64,000 nucleotides of DNA from Pseudoclavibacter sp. CFCC 11306 (lineage in GTDB: Bacteria; Actinomycetota; Actinomycetes; Actinomycetales; Microbacteriaceae): assembly GCF_008831235.1 (NCBI RefSeq), contig NZ_WBKF01000003.1:299699-363698 (forward strand), read 5' to 3'. The translations under genes were made by a program, and so were the position numbers. Below, piece after piece: positions 1 to 7,814 of the stretch. Under the pieces are notes generated by a model. The model was not told the DNA's origin, ran no database searches, and saw only the letters and a list, made by a program, of their open reading frames with translations. Numbering within the stretch: the first letter of the stretch is position 1; every line of letters starts with the position of its first letter.

Positions 1-2
1 TG

Positions 3-1493
3 CGAGTGGTCGGCGAAGGCGGCAACTTGGGGTTCAGTCAGGCCGGGCGCGTCGAGGCAGCCGAGCATGGCATCCGGCTGAACACCGACGCCATCGACAA
101 CTCGGCCGGCGTCGACACCTCAGACCGCGAAGTGAACCTCAAGATTCTGCTCGCGTCACCGCAGGCCGACGGCCACGTGCTGACCTTCGACGAGCGCAAC
201 GAGCTGCTCTCGTCGATGACCGACGAAGTCGCGCAGCTGGTGCTCACCGACAACTACCGGCAGAACCGCGCACTCGGCCTCGAGCGCGATCGTGGTGAGC
301 TGATGCCCTCGTACCAGCGGCTGGTCGCTGCCTGGGAGGCCAGCGGTGTGCTCGATCGCGCCCTCGAGTATCTGCCAGAAGACAGCGAGTTCGATCGACG
401 CATCGCCGCCGGTGAGGGCCTCACCTCGCCTGAGCTCGCGATCGTGCTCTCGTACGCCAAGATCACGCTGAAGCATTCGATTCTTGAGTCGAGCGTGCCT
501 GACGAACCGTGGACAGACCAGCTGCTGCGCGAGTACTTTCCGCCCGAAGTGGTCACCCGCTACGGCGAGGCGCTCGAACGGCATCCGCTGGCGCGCGAGA
601 TCAAGGCCACGACTCTGGCCAACGACATCGTCGACCACGGTGGCGTGCAGTTCGTGTTCAGCGTGATCGAAGAGACCAGCGACGACCCGGCGCAGGTGGT
701 GCGGGCATGGGCGGTCATTCGTGAGGCTTTCGAAGTCGACACCGTCTTCGGCGACATCGCGGCCACCGACAACGCCGTCTCGACCGAGACGCAGGACGGC
801 ATGCTGATCCGCTTCAAACGGGCACTCGGCCGCGGCGTTCGTCTGCTGCTCGAAACGCACAGCGAGCGACTCGACGTGCCGCAGCTGCGCGAGCGGTACG
901 TGCGGCCGCTGGCCCGACTGCGCAGCGAGCTGCCGGCTCTGCATCACGGTGAGCACGAGCAGCGCACCGAGGCCGGCCTGGTCGATGCCGGGGTGCCGGC
1001 CACCGTCGCCGAGCGCAGCGCATTCGCTCTCGAAGAGGTGCATCTCATCGGTGTGGTCGACCTGGTCGACGAGGCGCAGGCTTCGCCCTCGTCGGCGGAT
1101 GCCGCAGGCGGGTCCGACGCGTCGGATGCGGCACTCGAACACGCGGCAGCAGTCGAGTTCCTGGCGTTGCGCCGGTACCACCTCGAGCAGCTGCTGCAGC
1201 TGGTCAGCCGTCTGCCACGGCACGACCTGTGGCAGACGCTCGCACGCTCGTCGCTGCGCCAAGATGTCTACGGGGTGCTGCGCCAGATCACGGGCAGCGC
1301 TCTGCAGACGGTCGAGGCGTCGCAGCACGGCGACCAGCGTGACACCGCCTCAGCTCGGCTCGATGCGTGGGAGGCGCAGCATGCCGGCACCATCGACCGT
1401 GTGCGGGCGCTGGCGAACCGACTCTCCGAGGCTCCCACCGGAGATGCCTCGCCGCTCGTGGTGGCGCTGCGACTGCTGCGCACCGTGCTGTGA
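3..1493 (+). CDS. NAD-specific glutamate dehydrogenase, large type, C-terminal part (5' end outside window)
   Basis: This is the C-terminal ~496 residues of a large NAD-dependent glutamate dehydrogenase (the ~1,600-residue bacterial class), which oxidises glutamate to 2-oxoglutarate and ammonia. The reading frame is already open at the window edge, so the protein is truncated here by the window, not by mutation. The visible part begins with the dinucleotide-domain stretch GEGGNLGFSQAGR, then AIDNSAGVDTSDREVNLKIL, both typical of the catalytic core of this family. It continues into the helical C-terminal domain (TSPELAIVLSYAKI, then LANDIVDHGG), which is also family-typical. It converges with the hemolysin III-like gene across only 15 nt. 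The N-terminal regulatory domains cannot be seen. Confidence 0.92.
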   Translation, partial: RVVGEGGNLGFSQAGRVEAAEHGIRLNTDAIDNSAGVDTSDREVNLKILLASPQADGHVLTFDERNELLSSMTDEVAQLVLTDNYRQNRALGLERDRGELMPSYQRLVAAWEASGVLDRALEYLPEDSEFDRRIAAGEGLTSPELAIVLSYAKITLKHSILESSVPDEPWTDQLLREYFPPEVVTRYGEALERHPLAREIKATTLANDIVDHGGVQFVFSVIEETSDDPAQVVRAWAVIREAFEVDTVFGDIAATDNAVSTETQDGMLIRFKRALGRGVRLLLETHSERLDVPQLRERYVRPLARLRSELPALHHGEHEQRTEAGLVDAGVPATVAERSAFALEEVHLIGVVDLVDEAQASPSSADAAGGSDASDAALEHAAAVEFLALRRYHLEQLLQLVSRLPRHDLWQTLARSSLRQDVYGVLRQITGSALQTVEASQHGDQRDTASARLDAWEAQHAGTIDRVRALANRLSEAPTGDASPLVVALRLLRTVL

Positions 1494-1508
1494 GCCGAGG
1501 GGCCGTGG

Positions 1509-2384
1509 TCACACCGTCACAAGGTAGATCGCCACGGCGTGGCAGGCGAAGGCCAGCACCGTGAACGAGTGGAACACCTCGTGGAACCCGAACACCTTCG
1601 GAAACGGATTCGGCTTCTTCAGCGCATAGACCACGGCCCCGATGCTGTACAGCAGACCGCCCACGATCACGAGGATCATCGTCGCCGGGTTCGCCCGGTA
1701 GAACGCCGGCACGTACATGACGGCGCCCCACCCCAGCAGCAGGTAGATCACCACATAGAGCCAGCGGGGCGCGCCGATCCAGAACACCCTGAAGAGGATG
1801 CCGGCGAGCGCCGCGCTCCAGACGATCAGCAGCAGCGTTCTCGCCTGCGTCGGCGGCAGCGTCATCGTGGCGAGCGGCGTGTACGTACCTGCGATCAGCA
1901 GCAGGATGTTCGAGTGGTCGATGCGTTTGAGCACCAGCTTCACTCGCGGCCCCCAGTTGAAGATGTGATAGACCGCCGAATTGCCGAAGAGCATGATCGA
2001 CGAGGCCATGTAGACGGCGCAGGCCAGCTTCGGCCACAGTCCGTGCGCCAGGGTGATCAGCACGATGCCGCTGGCCAGCGCCAACGGAAAGCTCACTGCA
2101 TGCAGCCACCCGCGCAGCATGGGTTTGTCGCCACGGATCTCGCGGGTGACCTCGGTGATCGGCAGGTGCGGCAGTCGAGGTTCCTCGGCCTGAACGGCAC
2201 GCTCGACCTCCTGCTCAGTGCCGTTGACGGCAGCGCACTCAGCCGGCCGTGCACCGGCAGGCTCTGCTCGAATCAGGCTCTCGGCATCCGCCGCAGAGCC
2301 CTCAGCCGCGGCTCTCTCACTCGGCCTGCCCTGCGCGTCCCCCGTGCCAGCCCCCACACCCTGCCCCCGTGTCTGGTCGCTCAT
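1509..2384 (-). CDS. Hemolysin III / PAQR-family integral membrane protein
   Basis: A predicted seven-helix membrane protein of the hemolysin III (YqfA/PAQR) family, whose bacterial role is poorly known despite the name. Residues 1-75 are Ala/Glu-rich and probably cytoplasmic. The membrane domain carries the family histidines in SAVYHIF, RIDHSN and FHEVFHSF, which form the metal site in PAQR proteins. I place the start at the ATG at 2384 (MSDQTRG). The open frame extends 29 codons further upstream, but that would overlap the promoter of the divergent prenyltransferase gene. The divergent pairing with a short-chain Z-prenyltransferase matches Rv1085c/Rv1086 in M. tuberculosis, which supports the assignment. 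Confidence 0.88.
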   Translation of the reverse strand: MSDQTRGQGVGAGTGDAQGRPSERAAAEGSAADAESLIRAEPAGARPAECAAVNGTEQEVERAVQAEEPRLPHLPITEVTREIRGDKPMLRGWLHAVSFPLALASGIVLITLAHGLWPKLACAVYMASSIMLFGNSAVYHIFNWGPRVKLVLKRIDHSNILLLIAGTYTPLATMTLPPTQARTLLLIVWSAALAGILFRVFWIGAPRWLYVVIYLLLGWGAVMYVPAFYRANPATMILVIVGGLLYSIGAVVYALKKPNPFPKVFGFHEVFHSFTVLAFACHAVAIYLVTV

Positions 2385-2442
2385 GGGCCACAGTTTACTC
2401 GCGAGCGGATCAGCGGCCAGCCCGCGACCGCCTGCAATTGGG

Positions 2443-2448
2443 TATCGT
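2443..2448 (+). promoter_or_regulatory. Candidate -10 box for a leaderless prenyltransferase mRNA
   Basis: TATCGT lies 7 nt before the GTG at 2456. Transcription would then begin at or next to the start codon, giving a leaderless mRNA. There is no well-spaced Shine-Dalgarno sequence; the G-rich run abuts the GTG directly. Confidence 0.5.
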
Positions 2449-2455
2449 TGGGGGA

Positions 2456-3232
2456 GTGTCCAGTACCGCACATCGCACCCCTCTGCTGTATCGCATCTAC
2501 GAGCGTCGTCTTGAGAAGCAGCTGAGGCAGCAGACTCCTCCGCAGCATGTGGCGGTGATTCTGGACGGCAACCGTCGCTGGGCGCAGAAACAGAACTCCC
2601 AGGCGGCGACCGGGCATCGCGCCGGAGCCGCCGTGATCCGAGAGTTCCTCGGGTGGTGTGACGGGCTCGGCATCGGCATCGTGACGCTGTATCTGCTGTC
2701 GACCGACAATCTCAGCCACCGCGGAACCGACGAGCTCACCCAGCTGATACAGATCATCATCGATCTCACCGACGAGATCTCGCGCTGCAGCGACTGGCGC
2801 ATTCATCATGTGGGCAGCATCGACGATCTGCCGCGTGAGCTGGTCGAGGCGCTGCAGTCGGCCGAGGCGCGCACCGCCGACGCCACCGGCATGCAGGTGA
2901 ATCTCGCGGTCGGCTACGGCGGTCGCCGTGAGATTGTGGATGCGGTGCGCCTGGCCGCCCGTGACTGGGAAGATCAGGGGCGGTCGCTGGCGCAGTTCGC
3001 CGCGAAGGTCAGCGAGAGCGAGATCGCGAGCCATCTCTACACGGGCAGCCAGCCCGACCCCGACCTGATTCTGCGCACCTCTGGAGAGCAGCGGCTGAGC
3101 GACTTTCTGCTCTGGCAGGCGGCGCACAGCGAGTTCTACTTCGCTGACGTGCTGTGGCCCGATTTTCGCCGGGTCGACTTCTTGCGCGCGCTGCGGGCGT
3201 ATGCCCTGCGGCAGCGGCGCTTCGGCAGCTGA
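2456..3232 (+). CDS. Short-chain cis-prenyltransferase, (2Z,6E)-farnesyl diphosphate synthase-like
   Basis: A 258-residue undecaprenyl-diphosphate-synthase-family enzyme that condenses isopentenyl diphosphate in cis onto an allylic diphosphate. The catalytic Asp is in VAVILDGNRRWA (about residue 34). Other family signatures are YLLSTDNL, VAVGYGGRREIVDA, PDPDLILRTSGEQRLSDFLL and the C-terminal DFLRALRAYA. Its sequence and its divergent hemolysin III-like neighbour resemble M. tuberculosis Rv1086, which makes omega,E,Z-farnesyl diphosphate as the first step towards decaprenyl phosphate, more than the long-chain Rv2361c type. Product chain length is therefore an inference. The start is the GTG at 2456; the frame is open further upstream but runs into the divergent gene. 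The downstream region is convergent and carries a family A repeat. Confidence 0.9.
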   Translation: MSSTAHRTPLLYRIYERRLEKQLRQQTPPQHVAVILDGNRRWAQKQNSQAATGHRAGAAVIREFLGWCDGLGIGIVTLYLLSTDNLSHRGTDELTQLIQIIIDLTDEISRCSDWRIHHVGSIDDLPRELVEALQSAEARTADATGMQVNLAVGYGGRREIVDAVRLAARDWEDQGRSLAQFAAKVSESEIASHLYTGSQPDPDLILRTSGEQRLSDFLLWQAAHSEFYFADVLWPDFRRVDFLRALRAYALRQRRFGS

Positions 3233-3684
3233 TCGGTCGCTCTGGCGGGCGGCCTGGTTGGCTGGATGGCCGGATGGCGCCTAGGCTGCCCCGACGGTCG
3301 GAATGGTAGGAACAGTAGGAAGGGCCGGTACAGCGGGATGGCCGGCACGGCGGCGCATCCAGACGCCCCAAACGACGCTCCACAGCATCCAGACATGGAA
3401 CTTGGCATGCCTCGATCGCGCTGACAGACATTTGAGACGGCTCGATGAGTCTGGCCAACACTTGTGACGGGCGGATGCAGCGGGACAGGAATCGACTGGA
3501 TCGAACGCGGCCGAACAACGGGCAGCAGTCGGAGGCTTAGCCGCAGCACAATGGCAACAGCCGGGCTTTCAGTGGGCAGAGCAGCGACGAAGACCCGCCA
3601 CCGCTCAACAGCCTCGCACCTGCCAACCGCACCGCCCAGTCCTGAGCGCCACAACCGCCCAGACCAAAGCCAGGTCAGACGCCC
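3233..3684. other. 452-nt convergent intergenic region holding family A repeat copy 1
   Basis: No credible gene is present. The first ~120 nt are G/C-rich with short GGC-type repetition. Positions 3356-3475 hold the family A repeat, and 3476-3684 show nothing I can name. The region lies between two genes that both end towards it. Confidence 0.7.
3356..3475 (+). repeat. Dispersed intergenic repeat family A, copy 1
   Basis: The conserved 24-nt core is at 3386-3409 (it begins CATCCAGACATGG and ends TTGGCATG). It is preceded by a GCCCCAAA block and followed by CTCGAT at 3411, CTCGAT at 3441 and a decayed GCGGAT at 3471, exactly 30 nt apart. This is the most diverged array of the family downstream of the core. 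Other copies are at 11389, 13344, 49135 and 57770, all in the same orientation. Confidence 0.85.
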
Positions 3685-4095
3685 CTAGCCGCGGTTCCTG
3701 CGCTTGGCCTCGCGGCGGGCAGCACGAGCCTCGAACTTGGCATCGCGCTCGGCGATCTGCCGCTTCTTACGCTCGAACGGATCAACCGGCTCATCGTCTT
3801 CGTCGAGCCCTTCGGGGAACTCCTCTTCGACCACACCGTACTTCTCAGCCAGCTCGACCCGCGCCTCACGACGGTAGCGCATACGTCGCAGTCGCCGAAC
3901 CAGGTCGAAGACCAGAAGAGCCACGAGTATGGCGATGACGAAGATCGCGAAGAAGGCGCCCGGTCCGGCGCCGATCTGCTGCTGATCCTGCTGAGGCTGG
4001 TCAGTCGGCGACGGCGAGGGGCTGGTCTCCGTCTCGGCACTCCAAGCGTCAGCGATCGGCAGAGCCGAAGTCACGGTTTCAGGCAGCACAGTCAT
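3685..4095 (-). CDS. Small single-pass membrane protein, function unknown
   Basis: A 136-residue protein. A short extracytoplasmic N-terminus rich in Ser/Pro/Gln (TSPSPSPTDQPQQDQQQ) is followed by one strong membrane helix at about residues 47-65 (FFAIFVIAILVALLVFDL) and a highly charged cytoplasmic tail ending in repeated Arg/Ala/Lys. Its position directly downstream of mca, 53 nt apart on the same strand, matches the small membrane protein next to mca in mycobacteria (Rv1082/Rv1083 region), so the two are probably co-transcribed. No catalytic motif is visible, and I do not assign a function. Confidence 0.75.
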   Translation of the reverse strand: MTVLPETVTSALPIADAWSAETETSPSPSPTDQPQQDQQQIGAGPGAFFAIFVIAILVALLVFDLVRRLRRMRYRREARVELAEKYGVVEEEFPEGLDEDDEPVDPFERKKRQIAERDAKFEARAARREAKRRNRG

Positions 4096-4148
4096 GGTCT
4101 CTAGTCTCTCACGGTCGGGGCACGATCAATCTGTCACACTGCAGGGCC

Positions 4149-5198
4149 TCAGGCGCCCACGCCCCCATCGACTCCGGCAGCGGCATCGCTCGTCGCACCA
4201 GAACCTGCGCCCGCACCTGCACCCGCATCAGAACCAGCACCAGCGTCCCCGATGCCAGCACCGTCATCCACGACACCGGCAAAGAGGTCGTGCTCGGGAA
4301 TCGCGGTCGGCACCCGCGAGTCGACCAGCTGGTAATCCTCGTGGGGCCACACCCGTCGTTGCAGGTCGTTGGGCAGAAAGAAGAACGGGCTGTCTGGCGC
4401 GACCTGACTCTCATGCGAGCGCAGCGCCGCATCGCGCGTCTCGAAGCACTCCCCGCACTCCACCTGGGTCGTGACCTTGAGCGGCCGTTCCCGAAACAGC
4501 TCCGCGACCTCGCCGACCCGAGCGGCGGCCGCAGCCCGCTCGTCAGCCTCAGCGGTTCGCTCGACGGCGCCATCGCCTCCCTCGCAGCCGTTCGCCCCGC
4601 TGCTGCAGGTCTCGCTGATGTCAGCGGCCATCGCCGCGTGCACCGCCTGAAAGCGCTGGTAGTTCTGGATGCGGTCGTAGTACAGCTTCTGCACCTGCCA
4701 CGCCGGCCCGAGATCCGGGTGCACGGTGGCATCGGCAGCCGCGCGCAGCGCGTGCACGCTCACCTCATGGCAGCGAATGTGGTCGGGGTGCGGGTAGCCG
4801 CCGTTCTCGTCGTAGGTGATGAGCACGTGGGGGCGGATGCGACGGATCGCCCGGATGAGCGGCTGCACGGTGAGCTCGATGGGCAGAGATGCGAATGAGA
4901 GCGGCGGCACCGTCTCGCCGGGGTCAGGCAGGCCGCTGTCACGGTAGCCGAGCCAGATGTGGTCGACACCGAGGATGTCGCGGGCAGCCGCCATCTCGGT
5001 GTGGCGCAGACCGGCGATGTCGCGTTCGGCCCACGCAATGCGACGCAGGCCCGGGTTGAGCACCGAGCCGCTCTCACCGCCGGTGCAGCTGACCACCGTG
5101 ACGCTGGCTCCGGCCTGCGCATAGTGTGCGAATGTGGCAGCCCCTTTGCTCGACTCGTCGTCGGGATGCGCGTGCACGGCCATCAGGCGAAGTGTCAC
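4149..5198 (-). CDS. mca: Mycothiol S-conjugate amidase
   Basis: A 349-residue zinc amidase of the LmbE/PIG-L deacetylase family. It cleaves mycothiol S-conjugates so that the mercapturic acid can be exported, which is a detoxification step. The zinc site is visible as AHPDDE near the N-terminus (His10, Asp13) and HPDH at about residue 139. CTGGESGSVLNPGL and YDENGGYPHPDH are typical of Mca, as opposed to the biosynthetic deacetylase MshB. The start is a GTG at 5198, with an ATG five codons later as an alternative. The final ~45 residues are an unusual Gly/Ala/Asp-rich tail beyond the normal end of the enzyme. Its presence implies that the organism makes mycothiol. Confidence 0.93.
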   Translation of the reverse strand: MTLRLMAVHAHPDDESSKGAATFAHYAQAGASVTVVSCTGGESGSVLNPGLRRIAWAERDIAGLRHTEMAAARDILGVDHIWLGYRDSGLPDPGETVPPLSFASLPIELTVQPLIRAIRRIRPHVLITYDENGGYPHPDHIRCHEVSVHALRAAADATVHPDLGPAWQVQKLYYDRIQNYQRFQAVHAAMAADISETCSSGANGCEGGDGAVERTAEADERAAAAARVGEVAELFRERPLKVTTQVECGECFETRDAALRSHESQVAPDSPFFFLPNDLQRRVWPHEDYQLVDSRVPTAIPEHDLFAGVVDDGAGIGDAGAGSDAGAGAGAGSGATSDAAAGVDGGVGA

Positions 5199-5308
5199 TG
5201 GCGGGCCTCCTCAGCTGCGTTCGCGCACTGGGCGGGGCGCGCGTCCGTCGCCGGACGCATCGTCACTCGCGTGCGCAGACTCAAGTGTAATCAGAGTGGT
5301 CGGCTGCG

Positions 5309-5358
5309 ATCGTTCCCGACGTGTCTGACCCGCATCGTTCCCGACGTGTCTGACCCGC
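5309..5358. repeat. Exact 25-bp tandem duplication upstream of the DUF4307 gene
   Basis: The unit ATCGTTCCCGACGTGTCTGA, followed by CCCGC, occurs twice back to back (5309-5333 and 5334-5358) with no mismatches. It lies in the 216-nt divergent space between mca and the DUF4307 gene, just upstream of a plausible -10 (TAGACT near 5369), so it could carry duplicated operator sites. Confidence 0.9.
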
Positions 5359-5414
5359 ACTGACACAGATAGACTCAAGCGGAGTGGCTGTCGAGACAAG
5401 GTGAGGGTCGGAGC

Positions 5415-5816
5415 ATGAGTGCAGGCAACAGTGCGATGCTGCAGGAGCGCTACGGCCGGGCTCCCCGTCGGCTGAGTCGCCGCGGCTGGATCTGGCTCGG
5501 CTCGGCACTCATCGTGCTCTCGATCATTGCGCTCGCCTGGTTCTCTGCTTCGCAGCCGATGGCCTCGGTGCAGGCCAAGACGACGACGTCGGCGATCGAC
5601 GATCACGGCAATGCGACCGTGCGGTTCACGCTCAACGTCGCCCCAGGCACTACGACGCGCTGTGCGGTCGACGCCCGTGGCGAAGGCCAGAGTCAGGTCG
5701 GGTGGAAGTACGTCGACGTGCCGGCAGCTGACGCGCAGAGCCGCACCATTGAGGTCACCGTGAAGACCGTACAGCCGGCCATGGCCGGTTCGGTCGACAG
5801 CTGCTGGATCGTCTGA
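5415..5816 (+). CDS. DUF4307-type single-pass membrane protein
   Basis: A 133-residue protein with the family hallmark ERYGRAPRR near the N-terminus, one membrane helix at about residues 27-45, and a ~80-residue extracytoplasmic beta-rich domain with two cysteines (TTRCAVDAR and VDSCWIV) that could form a disulphide. Such proteins sit between mca and greA in many actinobacteria (Rv1081c in M. tuberculosis), as here. The ATG at 5415 is preceded by a GGGTCGGAGC ribosome-binding stretch. The function of the family is unknown. The tandem 25-bp duplication lies in its upstream region. Confidence 0.85.
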   Translation: MSAGNSAMLQERYGRAPRRLSRRGWIWLGSALIVLSIIALAWFSASQPMASVQAKTTTSAIDDHGNATVRFTLNVAPGTTTRCAVDARGEGQSQVGWKYVDVPAADAQSRTIEVTVKTVQPAMAGSVDSCWIV

Positions 5817-5867
5817 CCCGCCGTTCGCAGACTGCACGAGCGGCCACTCCCTGTCAGAGGGTGGGGG

Positions 5868-5873
5868 TACAAT
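5868..5873 (+). promoter_or_regulatory. Candidate -10 box of greA
   Basis: TACAAT lies 28 nt before the greA start. It leaves room for a short leader containing the GAGGAGAG ribosome-binding site at 5889-5896. Confidence 0.5.
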
Positions 5874-5901
5874 TGGCCTTTAGTCATCTGAGGAGAGTGC
5901 A

Positions 5902-6390
5902 ATGGCTGATCAGCAAGAGGGAACCTGGCTGACGCAGGAGGCATACGACCGCCTGCACGAAGAGCTCGACCATCTGCGCGGCCCCTGGCGCCGCGACATC
6001 GCGAAGCGCATCGAAGAGGCGCGCGAAGAGGGCGACCTTCGAGAGAACGGCGGCTATCATGCTGCGAAAGACGAGCAGGGCAAGTTCGAGGGGCGCATTC
6101 GCGAGCTCGAGGCGCTGCTGCACAACGCGCAGGTCGGCACCGTCGAGGTAGAAGACGGCCGCGCCGCTCGGGGAACCGTCGTCACAGCCAACGTCGCCGG
6201 TCGCGAGCTGCGCTTTCTGCTCGGCAACCGTGAGATCGCCAGCGGCGACATCAAGGTCTTCAGCGAAGCGAGCCCCCTGGGCGGCGCCGTTGTGAATCAC
6301 AAGGCCGGCGAGACCGTCTCGTACGAGGCTCCCAACGGCAAGACCATGCAGGTCGAGATCGTCTCGGTCGAGACCTACTCAGGCGAGTAG
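5902..6390 (+). CDS. greA: Transcription elongation factor GreA
   Basis: A 162-residue GreA. It inserts its coiled coil into the secondary channel of stalled, backtracked RNA polymerase and stimulates transcript cleavage. The N-terminal coiled coil spans about residues 10-80. The tip motif REEGDLRENGGYHAAKDEQ contains the acidic pair needed for cleavage and the family-typical ENxxYxxAK. The C-terminal FKBP-like domain ends with NGKTMQVEIVSVE. Length and domain order are normal. The ATG at 5902 has a GAGGAGAG site 6 nt upstream. The gene converges with ilvA with only 2 nt between the stop codons. Confidence 0.97.
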   Translation: MADQQEGTWLTQEAYDRLHEELDHLRGPWRRDIAKRIEEAREEGDLRENGGYHAAKDEQGKFEGRIRELEALLHNAQVGTVEVEDGRAARGTVVTANVAGRELRFLLGNREIASGDIKVFSEASPLGGAVVNHKAGETVSYEAPNGKTMQVEIVSVETYSGE

Positions 6391-6392
6391 GC

Positions 6393-7637
6393 TCACCGCA
6401 CGATCTGCGGATCGTACCCGATCTCGCGCAGACTGTTGAGCACCTGCTGCAGGTGCTCCTCACCCTTCGTCTCGACCGAGATCTGCAGTTCGACCGCACC
6501 GATGTCGAAGCCCTTGCCGTGCCGCGTGTGCAGCACTTCGACCACATTCGCATCCTGGCCGGCCACGTGCTCCGAAATGATCTGCAGCTGCCCCGGCCGG
6601 TCAGGCAGCATCACTGAGATGGTGGCGTAGCGCGACAGCTCGACCAGACCGTACTGGATGATCTGCTGCAGCAGCAGCGGGTCGATGTTGCCACCCGATG
6701 CGATCGCGACGGTCGTGCCGGCGCTGTGCACCTTGCCCGCGAGAATCGCCGCGGGGGCAGCCGCACCCGCCGGCTCGACGACGAGCTTCGCACGCTCGAG
6801 CATCAGCACGATGGCCCGCGCGATCTCTTCATCGCGCACCGTCACGATCTCGTCGACGAGATCGCGGATGATCTCGAAGTTCAACGTTCCCGGGCGGCCG
6901 ACCGCGATGCCGTCAGCGATGCTCGGATGCACCGGTACGGTCACGGGGTGCCCCGCCTCGAGCGAGGGCAGATACGAGCTGGCGCGGTCTGACTGCACCC
7001 CCACCACACGGATGCGATGGCCAAGCAGCTGCGCCTTCTGCTTCACCGCTGCGGCGACGCCCGAGATGAGGCCTCCCCCACCGATCGGCACGACGACGGT
7101 CTCGACGTCGGGCTGCTGGTCGAGAATCTCGAGCCCGATCGTTCCGGCGCCGGCGATCACTCTCGGGTCGTCGTACGGCGGGATGAACGTGGCACCGGTC
7201 TCGGCGCTGAACGCCTTGGCCGCAGCCAGGGTGCGGTCGAAGATGTCGCCTTCGAGCACCACTTCGGCTCCGTAGCGCCGGGTGGCCTGCAGCTTGGGCA
7301 GCGCCACACCGATCGGCATGAAGATCGTCGCTTTGATGCCCAGCTCACGAGCCGCCATCGCGACGCCCTGCGCGTGGTTGCCCGCCGAAGCTGCGACGAC
7401 TCCGTGGGCACGTTCTTCGTCAGTCAGCGAGAGCAGCTTGGTGTACGCCCCGCGCACTTTGTAGGCTCCGGTGCGCTGCAGGTTCTCGCATTTGATGAAC
7501 ACCTCGTGACCGAGCTCGGCGCCCAAAGCCTTCGACCGCTCGATCGGAGTGATCTTGGCAATCTGCGAGACGTTGGCGCGTGCTCGTTCAATCTCTTGCA
7601 GCGAAGGTGCCGCGGCGAGTCCTGTTGGTGTGGTCAT
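6393..7637 (-). CDS. ilvA: Threonine ammonia-lyase (threonine dehydratase)
   Basis: A 414-residue PLP enzyme converting threonine to 2-oxobutanoate, the first step to isoleucine. The PLP lysine is Lys60 in RTGAYKVRGA. The glycine-rich phosphate loop is seen in SAGNHAQGVA and IGGGGLISG, and the serine near the PLP ring nitrogen in IASGGNID. After about residue 330 a single ACT-like regulatory domain follows (TISVMLPDRPGQLQ), so this is the short one-ACT form rather than the ~510-residue E. coli IlvA form. It is therefore either the biosynthetic enzyme usual in actinobacteria or a TdcB-like catabolic one. The ATG at 7637 is followed upstream by a 177-nt intergenic space. Confidence 0.94.
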   Translation of the reverse strand: MTTPTGLAAAPSLQEIERARANVSQIAKITPIERSKALGAELGHEVFIKCENLQRTGAYKVRGAYTKLLSLTDEERAHGVVAASAGNHAQGVAMAARELGIKATIFMPIGVALPKLQATRRYGAEVVLEGDIFDRTLAAAKAFSAETGATFIPPYDDPRVIAGAGTIGLEILDQQPDVETVVVPIGGGGLISGVAAAVKQKAQLLGHRIRVVGVQSDRASSYLPSLEAGHPVTVPVHPSIADGIAVGRPGTLNFEIIRDLVDEIVTVRDEEIARAIVLMLERAKLVVEPAGAAAPAAILAGKVHSAGTTVAIASGGNIDPLLLQQIIQYGLVELSRYATISVMLPDRPGQLQIISEHVAGQDANVVEVLHTRHGKGFDIGAVELQISVETKGEEHLQQVLNSLREIGYDPQIVR

Positions 7638-7814
7638 GTGAAGTTCTTCTGCTTTCGTGCGATTTCACCGGTCACACGCGGCACCGTGTGCAGATGGGCT
7701 GAACCATGCATGCAATGCTGCGACGTTCCCAGAATACCGGCCGGTCGGTTCGAAGGCAGGCGCAGCAGCCGACTGCGTCTGCAAGGAGGCTTGGTGCGGG
7801 CTGGCGCAGGGCGC

